From Eudromia elegans (lineage: Eukaryota > Chordata > Aves > Tinamiformes > Tinamidae), in assembly GCA_003342815.1 (NCBI GenBank), contig PTEX01000003.1:2173763-2237762 (forward strand): a DNA stretch of 64,000 bases, given 5' to 3'. The translations under genes were made by a program, and so were the position numbers. The notes below the pieces were generated by a model that searched no databases, had not been told where the DNA came from, and saw nothing but the letters and a program-made list of their open reading frames with translations. Each line of letters begins with the position of its first letter. Position 1 is the first letter of the stretch. This document shows, piece by piece, positions 56,725 to 64,000 of this stretch.

Positions 56725-59700
56725 CGCCATCGATGGAGGTTGCCACATCATGACACCTCCTCGGGGGACTGAGAGGTTCACCTCAAGGCCCGAGCCCTCT
56801 TGCAGTGCATTCTCCAAGCCTGCTTTGCTCAGAGATATTTACAGCCCCAAGTCTAGTTCATAATTTGACCCTTTTCCCAAAGGATCAGAGCTTGCTGCCC
56901 CCAACCCTAGACCGCTCTTACTTTTTCATTAACACTAGGGGCTAAAGCATGTTCAGGTGTGTGGCAAGTTAGCTGGTTTTCTTCATTCACTAGCTGTGTC
57001 TCTGTGTGTCCCTGTTGATTTTGTTGGACAGTCCAGTCACAGGTTTGTTCCTGGCTAAGTGATATCCTCCCAGAGGGTGCCCAAGCCCGTTCTAGGGCTT
57101 AGCCTATGCAACTGGGCCAGTCCCAGGAGGCACTTTGCACGTGGCCACTCTTCAAAGTTTAATTGTATGGATGAGATTATTTCCAGGAAAACTGGCCTTC
57201 ATTCTGGGGAGAGCATCTAGATGCATTTACTTCACAGGCAATAAGTGACGTGTTGTACCTCAGCACACATATCTTTCCACACAAGCTGGAAAACCTTGGA
57301 AAGCAAACCCAGTGCTGAGGAGAGCTCTTGTTGCAGCCACCAGCAGGAAACTGGTGTGCTGAAGCATGACAAAAGGGCTGGCAGTTCAATCTGTTCAAAC
57401 AAAGCAGTGGGTTTCTAATACAACTGAAGTGAAGGAAGCAAAGGACATGGCTAGAATGAAGGACAAAGAAAAGCCATTATTTATTCTATAACGAAGCAGG
57501 CTCCTTAGCCATTTAGCCATTACCTGTACACTGCTGGTCTTGTTCTGTATGGAGTGGTTTCTTTCTCAGCATGTGGCTTTGATACTGACTTGATGCTGTT
57601 GCTTGCTGCAAAGGTTTCGTGCTGTTTGATTCCATTTTACAGCTTTTCTAGTTTACAGCACATTTATTTTAAAGATGTGAAAATTGCAGAGGTGGATAGT
57701 CAGTATTAGCATTCCTTCTGCTCCACGGTTTCTCCAGAATTAGTAAATTGTTACCACCCATATTAACCTTCTCAATTACAGGTTGACATGTTCCACTTTT
57801 CTGATATTTGCTATGTTTAATGTCTGTTTTTTAAACCTTCCCTTGCCTGAAGTGCACACAGTGCACTGCTTAATAACATCGCAGCTTACAGACTCCCACA
57901 GCCCAGCACGTAGCTTCGAGTGAGCTGCACAGCACTCAAAGGTATTTGATATTTCACTTTGCAGGAGGGAGCTGGTATCTAGGTGCTCTCTTCATCAAAC
58001 TTTGGTGTTGAAAGAGATATGAAATAAAGGAGAATTCTGGTTTGCTGCCAGTTCTTCTATTTTTCTTGAATTCTACCTTTATAGTTTTGGTCTTGTAATA
58101 TGATGTCAGCAGACTTTCAGGAGAACCAGGGGAGCATTTACCTGTTTCCTTGCTGTTGGCTTCTCAAAAAGCGTTTGATTGTTTTTATTACTTCCTCCAC
58201 TTGACACGGGGCATTCTCCACTTTCCTCAGATTTCCCAGTCAAACCCACCTGCTTTCAGTTTGCTGCCAGCCCTCTGTTCTGGGCAGCAGGGTCAGCAAG
58301 ACCAGGCTCAGGTGCTGCTGCACACTGGAAATGCCACTGCTTTTGAGGTGCTGAGATGCTGAATGGAAGCAGGGCATGTGAGCTGGCAGCATGCAAAATC
58401 CATCGTGCTGGGACTCTTCAGGCTGGGTCCATGTTTAAACCCTTCAACTGACTCAGTAGTGACCTCGGGCAAATCACCCAGCCAGTGTTTGAGGCCATCA
58501 CAGTTAGATAAGACTGTGATGATGATGTCTTGGTAGGTCCATTCATGGAGGTCTTTACCTAGGCCTCTCTGTTATTATTTATTGCTTTACATCAAAGCCC
58601 TGTAAAACAACCATGTACTGGCTGGGATATCTTTTGAATGGTGAGGGTTGTTGAAGCCCCAAAACATGGCATGGACCTGAACAGTTTCTCCCTTTCAAGT
58701 GCTCACAGCAATTGCTGTGCTCTATTCTGCTCCAAATAATACAAGACATTTTGGGAAACTAGCATTAAGACATCTTTCAGAATCACTGAATATGTTTTAA
58801 TCCTTATTAGCCTTGAGCAATTGTCTCCCAATGAACCTGGGGAAGGATAGGTATAATTAAAGATTGCTCCTGTGCAGCCTACCATGCATTTACAACTAAT
58901 GCTATACAACTACTCTCTCTAGTGAAAATGAAATGTCTTTCTGAACAATAGGAAATATTTCTTTAATGACAAAATAAATATTCCTCATCAGATAAAAGCA
59001 AAATCTTTCATAAGATTTCTAATTCCACTGAACATCTGCCTCTAATGTACAGTTCCTTGACTTGTTTGATTTTTAACCAAAATGTGCTCCTATTTTAAAG
59101 CACAGTTCTTTCACTTGGTGATAAAAGCCCTTTTTACAGTCTGTGTGCTTCCTCAGTGTAGTTACCTTTTGTATCTTTTGCATTTTGCTGCAATCTTTCC
59201 ACTCAACAACCAGCGTTGTCCAAATTGCCGCTGTCCACCTGGACACAACTCACTGTTGCTTGCTAATTGAAGTTGACTATCAATTCTGCTGGTGGACAAT
59301 TTTGTTCGAGATTTCACAGTATACTAAATTCGTACGTACAAACAATGCAGTGACAGGCCGTTCTCTGAGTCCTTTCTGAAATCTCCCACTCCACCAAAGC
59401 TTAATAATCGCTGCCTTTTAGGTGTCTGGCACAAGTGGAAATGACACGGACACATGACGTGCTTGCTTTTCAGGCATTAGCCTTGAGACGTGCTGGATAA
59501 TTGAATGGCTTGCCCATCCAGCATCAGTTTAAGCACACTTTCTAAAACTCCTGCTCTCTTGGTGAATAAAAGGCTCTGTAAAATTGCTTAAATATATTAA
59601 GAAAAATGTGATTTACTCTAGGAATCTTTACTGTATTTAATTATAAGCCCCTGAATCTAATATATGAAGGCGATCACTGTAACTGTAGGTGGACAGAAGG

Positions 59701-61360
59701 AACACTACGCTTTCACTAAGCAACTTTGAGCAACATGCACCTTCTTCATCAAATACAGTTACATAAAGTGATTAGGTTTGGTGTTTCTAATAAGAACATT
59801 GGTTAAATATATCACATGCCCTCTGAGGGAAATTGGCATAAGATTAATTTGTTAGGTATTGCAGTATCTGTTCTCAGCTATTTTTTTCCTGCCCTGAGGA
59901 AATTTATGCGATAGCCAAAATGTGAGCAGAGGGGTCAGATGTTGATCTCCCTGTCTCATCTTGAACTGGTTTCATTTCATTAGGTGATGCCATCTGTACG
60001 CTCATCGAATAGCAGGCTTTCTCTTCATTTACTGTGCAGCGTGTGCAGGTCTAGTTCTCATTTTCCAGAAAAAAAGGGATGTCTCAATATCATTCACTGG
60101 TGTCTTGTACTTTTCCTTTTTTTTTTTTTTTTTCTTCGCTATTTCAAATCCAGAGCTGATAATTTCAGGGGCTGAAAATGGAAAAGTCCACGCAAGGCTG
60201 CGTCCTAGAGCAGCAGCTCCCCTCCAGCTGTGATCTTCCTCACTCTGTGGACAGTTGACCGCTTTGATACAGGTTAATTCCTTAAGTATTTGCACATAAG
60301 CAGTTGTCAGCTTAAAAGCTGAAGCCAGCATCTGCCCCTGCAACATCCAAAGAATCTATGTTTTTAATTACAAGGCAGCCCTGCTTGAAGTTGTTATTTA
60401 CAGTATGTGAAATATCTAAAGAATAAGAAGACATACTGAGGGACTGAGGAGGAAATAGTAGGTTATTTTATTGACAAGTTTATCATGCTGCTAGTTACTA
60501 CTTATTTATTGCAACTGCCTACAGAGTGTTTCTCTGCTTTTGCCTTTGAAGGGATGGGGAGTGCTGAAGGCTGGTGAGGGTAGAAGGTGGCTGCAGTTAG
60601 AGCATGGAGGGGTAAATGTAAATAGGCTGGGCCAGTGCACCACGGTCATGGGAGATGAGGAGCCCCAGGATGCTGTGACACCTTCTGTATCAAGGCAGTA
60701 AGCCAAGGGGTACCCACATGTTCGTTGCGGTGTGGGTGCCAAGTGGCAAGAGCCTTTGTGCCCTGGGACTTCAGGTGTCTGCGGGGTTAGGCAGTACCAG
60801 AAGGGCATCTAGTCCCTGAAAGTCTCTGCCAATCCAGCCCTATGACCAATCGGCTCCTTGGGCTCTCTGAAAACTGAGCCCAGATGGTCTGGGAGAATGA
60901 GACCAGCTGATGCAAACAGTCACACAGACATTTACAAAAACCTTTCCTCTTGACTCTAAGGTTAAGTCCAAACAGAAGAGAATTTTATTGGGGATGCTTT
61001 TAAATCCTAATTTCAACCATTTTTTATACTAATTGCAGTGCTGCTTCTAATGCTCTTTACTGCTTGAATTGACACAGCTTACTGATTCTTTTGACCTATC
61101 TATCTGCTTTGTCCTGGCACTCACTCATCTGCTTATATAATCCTCTGTTTTACATTCTTGCTGCACCACATTATTGATGTGCAATGGTGGGACGTTACAT
61201 AGTGCAGAAGAAGACAGAGACATTGTAAACACGTTCACTTAATGGGACTGCCTTCGGCTCTCCCCTTGGTGACCCTTTGTGCCAGCAGTGCAGTAAATCC
61301 CACACGTTTTGAAAAACTGTCATTGTAAGAAGCATTTGTTTTTTAAGATGCCATTTCTCT
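56725..61360. other. Non-coding block, no gene recognised
   Basis: No exon, RNA gene or clear mobile element could be recognised. T17 lies at 60,117-60,133. The stretch at 59,400-59,830 is AT-rich and non-repetitive and could contain a conserved element. Open frames are short and without motifs. Confidence 0.55.
60117..60133. repeat. T17 homopolymer tract
   Basis: Seventeen T follow CTTTTCC and precede CTTCGC. It is a simple tract. Confidence 0.9.
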
Positions 61361-61366
61361 TCTAGA

Positions 61367-62340
61367 GGAACATAGGACAGGAGGGGACCTCCTGAGTCAT
61401 CTAGTCTATTGCCGGCAACTACGTCATGTAAATCCTATTCATGAATTTTTCAAGCTCCTTTGTCACATGAGCAGGGCCGTTTTTCTAAGCTCTAAGGAGA
61501 AGGCTGTTCCACAGACTTTGCTGCTCCAGTGGTTAGAGATTTGCTTCTCATTCTCAGCCAAAATTTATTCATGGCCAGTTTATACCCATTTGTTCTTTTG
61601 CCAGCATTGTCCTTCAGTTTAAATAGATATTCTCCTTTCCTAGTGTTTACCCCTTCTGATGTATTTATAGATTGCAGCCATATCCCCACTTGGCCTCTCT
61701 TTAGCTAGGCTAGATGGGTGAGCTCTTCAGGTCTCCTCCAAGAACACCGGCTTCTTGTTCCTTTATTTGGCTTAACGGTCCTCTGCATCCACTGAGTGTT
61801 GAATTCCCTTTTTCCCAAACATGATTTCCTGTCCTACTGTTGGTCAGATACTGAAGTAGTCCATGTGAGTCCACATATCACCAAACTATTGTACAATGTA
61901 CTGTGTTTTGATTAATAGTATTGATACTTCTTAGTGCTGGGACTCATCAGATTCATTGCAAAGTTGCATTTGTCTTCCATAGGCCACGTCATACTAATGT
62001 TTTAGAGCTGTCATAGCTGGATGTAATCTGCAGCTTTTTCTCTCATTCTGTCAGTTCCAGTTAAAAGGATGAGTTCTTCCTACTACTGTCTCAGAGACTG
62101 CGTTTTCTAATAAGGAATTTCATCCCTTTTTCACTGTTCCAGTGCTAAAATCATCCCATTTTAACTTGTGGGGTAGCCCGGCACTCTAGCTGTTCTTCCC
62201 ATCTTGAAAGCTTTGAGAATCAGAGCTTTGAGGTTATGCACCACAATTATTAATGAAAATGCTAAATAAGATCTATCCCAAAGCTCATCTCTGAAGAACT
62301 CTGTTGTAATTAACTTCTTCATAAGATTTTCTCTTTCTCT
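61367..62340 (-). mobile_element. Ancient, decayed CR1-type LINE on the - strand
   Basis: Read on the - strand this is the 3' part of an old CR1-clade LINE. The 3' end is at the left, where AGGAGGGGACCTCCTGAGTC then ATCTAGTC is the complement of the CR1 'GACTAGATGACCTCCTGAGG' end. Further matches to the amniote (turtle-like) CR1 consensus follow in order: GAAGGCTGTTCCACAGACTT, ATGGCCAGTTTATACCCATT, TTTATAGATTGCAGCCATAT, TTAGCTAGGCTAGATGGGTG, GTGTTGAATTCCC and, at 62,255-62,300, TGCTAAATAAGATCTATCCC, TCTGAAGAACTCTG. The last block corresponds to the part of the reverse transcriptase gene before the catalytic Asp-Asp motif. Stops and gaps show that it cannot encode a working protein. The right end is not sharp. 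Confidence 0.75.
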
Positions 62341-62344
62341 TTCT

Positions 62345-63310
62345 GTTCAAACCATTATTCTTAAAGAGGACACCTTTGTCTTATTCTGTCCAGCACAACC
62401 CTCAGCAGGAATCATTTCCTTTGATTTCACCTATATAGTTTTGAATTAACCACTTTTTTTTAAAATATATATCAGAAATGAGAGCTTATGTGCTTGTTTG
62501 AAAGCTAGTGCAAACAGACTTTCTATCAGGTTTCCATATAAGGTCAGTTCTGCCAAGAAACTTCAGTTCTAACCCCTTAGATTTCTACAGTTTCAGTTTG
62601 AGATCTCTCTTCAGCAGGACTTGCCAATTGTGGTGCTCAAGTCTGGGTGTTAGCAGACGTGTTTTGCTCTGCTTGAGTCTCCCAGTGGGTTATGATGCCA
62701 AATTCGTGATTCAAATGACGAAGCTCATTATTCAGGCTTAGTGAACTTTTTTATGGGAATTTGGAATGGGGTGAAAATTCTTTTGTGCTCTGGGCTGTGT
62801 TGCTAAGATCTTGGCCTGCAGAATAATAGCAAAAATGATATTTGTACCCTTTATATTCAAAATGGGTAAGACTAAAAATATCTTGTAATCCTGAAACAAC
62901 ATTCCTGCTAGTTCTTCAATTAGGACTGCAAGACTTCTCCTTCAACTTCTCTCTGCAGTTCCCCATGAAGATGTGACTTTCTTCCTTTGTGCCAGTGGGT
63001 TTAGAGACTTTAGGAGGAATCACTGGTGCCATCCCACAACCCTTAAAACAGAGTTGCATCTCCTTTAAATGCAATGAAGCAAGTGGAGAGATACTACTGA
63101 ATGTTTGGCTGCCCTTTTGATTACAGCAAAATACAGTGTTTGCCCTCCTTCCTTTCTGTTGAGGTACAGCAGAACTCTCAACATTATCATCTGCTTCTGA
63201 ATATCTTGTGTAAATAAGTGAATGATTCTCACTTTAACAAGAAAGGAGGAAAAATCTTCAGAAATATTAAATGAATTCTGTGTATTATGAATATGTTTAC
63301 TTATTAGCAC
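62345..63310. other. Non-coding block between two CR1 copies
   Basis: This is AT-rich sequence without a recognised gene. The left part may hold further decayed sequence of the minus-strand CR1, but I could not follow it with confidence. Confidence 0.5.
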
Positions 63311-63313
63311 TAG

Positions 63314-63700
63314 AACATTAGGCTTGTTTAGCCTGGAAAAGAGAAGATTGAGAGGGGATCTGATCCATATGTATAAATACGTGAGAGGAGAATGTAAAGA
63401 TGATGGGGCCAAACTCTTCTCAGTGGTAGCCAGTGACAGGAGAAGGGGTAATGGGCACAAGTTGGAACACAGAAAATTCCATTTCTATATGAGAAGAAAC
63501 TTCACTCTCTATGAGTGTGACAGAGCCCTGGCACAGGCTGCCCACAGAGGCTGTGGAGTCTCCTCTGGAGATCTTCAAACCCACCTGGATGCCACCCTGC
63601 GCCCCGTGCTCTGGGTGTCCCTGCTGGAGCAGGGGGTTGGACTAGATGATCTCTAGAGGTCCCTTCCAACCCCAACCATGCTGTGATTGTGTGATTATCT
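63314..63700 (+). mobile_element. CR1 LINE, 5'-truncated copy with intact 3' tail
   Basis: The sequence follows the avian CR1 3' end from GGCTTGTTTAGCCTGGAAAA through GATGGGGCCAAACTCTTCTC, GGGCACAAGTTGGAACACAG, TGGCACAGGCTGCCCACAGA, CTGTGGAGTCTCCTCTGGAG, GGGGGTTGGACTAGATGATC and AGAGGTCCCTTCCAACCCC. It finishes in the short 8 bp-type tail repeats GCTGTGATTGTGTGATTATC. A cut 5' end and a tail of short repeats in place of poly-A are the marks of CR1 retrotransposition. It is much closer to consensus than the minus-strand copy 1 kb to the left, so it is younger. Its frame at 63,324-63,656 is part of the element's 3' UTR, not a gene. Confidence 0.92.
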
Positions 63701-64000
63701 GACATGAAGAATAAGTTTTCACCTTTACCTTTGCATGTAGGGGACTGGTTCGTGAGCCTTCACCTCATGCCTATATCTGAGGTGTTCTAAAGCTGATGAC
63801 CAGGTATCCCCATGACAATCCAGACTCCCTCTTGTTTTCTAGGTGCACAGTTGTCCTGACTACAGTTCTAATAATAATTGTTTTAAGGATTTGTCTGGTG
63901 AACTGAGCAATCAGACAGAAGAGGCTTTAATTTGACACGAGAGTGCATTTTCCATCTCTTTTGGCTAAAGTAAAGGGATCTCACAGCAACAAATTATATA
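63701..64000. other. Non-coding tail of window, nothing recognised
   Basis: Mixed-composition sequence with no gene, repeat or regulatory signal that I can support. Confidence 0.55.

Noticed and set aside
63324-63656. 110-codon + frame near the right end
   Set aside because: It lies wholly inside the CR1 3' region, which is untranslated in the element.

Overview
This window reads as vertebrate, and most likely bird, nuclear DNA. The two clearest mobile elements, near 42.5 and 63.5 kb, match the 3' part of chicken repeat 1 (CR1) LINEs as found in birds, and the second keeps the typical CR1 tail. There is no tight gene packing, no bacterial-type ribosome binding sites and no operon. Long AT-rich stretches alternate with short CpG-rich islands. 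I cannot name the species, the chromosome or the gene.

I find no protein-coding exon that I can defend. Every long open frame lies in GC-rich sequence with overlapping frames open at once, runs through a repeat, or gives a protein without recognisable family features. The one strong gene signal is a CpG-island promoter at about 46.84-47.49 kb on the + strand. It holds an RFX-type X-box, a CCAAT box and a perfect cAMP response element in order. They are followed by a probable untranslated first exon ending at a good splice donor at 47,541/47,542. That exon carries two nested upstream reading frames that share one stop. The sequence to the right would then be a long first intron, and the rest of the gene would lie beyond the window. 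The 46 kb to the left would be upstream intergenic sequence, unless a longer isoform starts outside.

Layout: 1-46 kb is gene-poor. It holds three copies of a palindromic MITE-like repeat (6.8, 32.5 and 41.6 kb), a CR1 fragment (42.5 kb), small CpG clusters (23.0, 27.7 and 44.1 kb), short tandem repeats and several AT-rich segments with homeodomain/POU-type sites that may be conserved enhancers. A 62 bp ATCC microsatellite lies at 45.8 kb, just before the promoter region. From 47.6 to 56 kb is probable intron. At 56.1-56.7 kb a second CpG-rich segment contains a five-unit 38/39 bp minisatellite. At 61.4-63.7 kb an old, decayed CR1 on the - strand sits near a younger CR1 on the + strand.

All family assignments rest on recalled consensus features and visible motifs, since no search could be run. 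Candidate enhancers are listed at low confidence because only cross-species alignment can test them.
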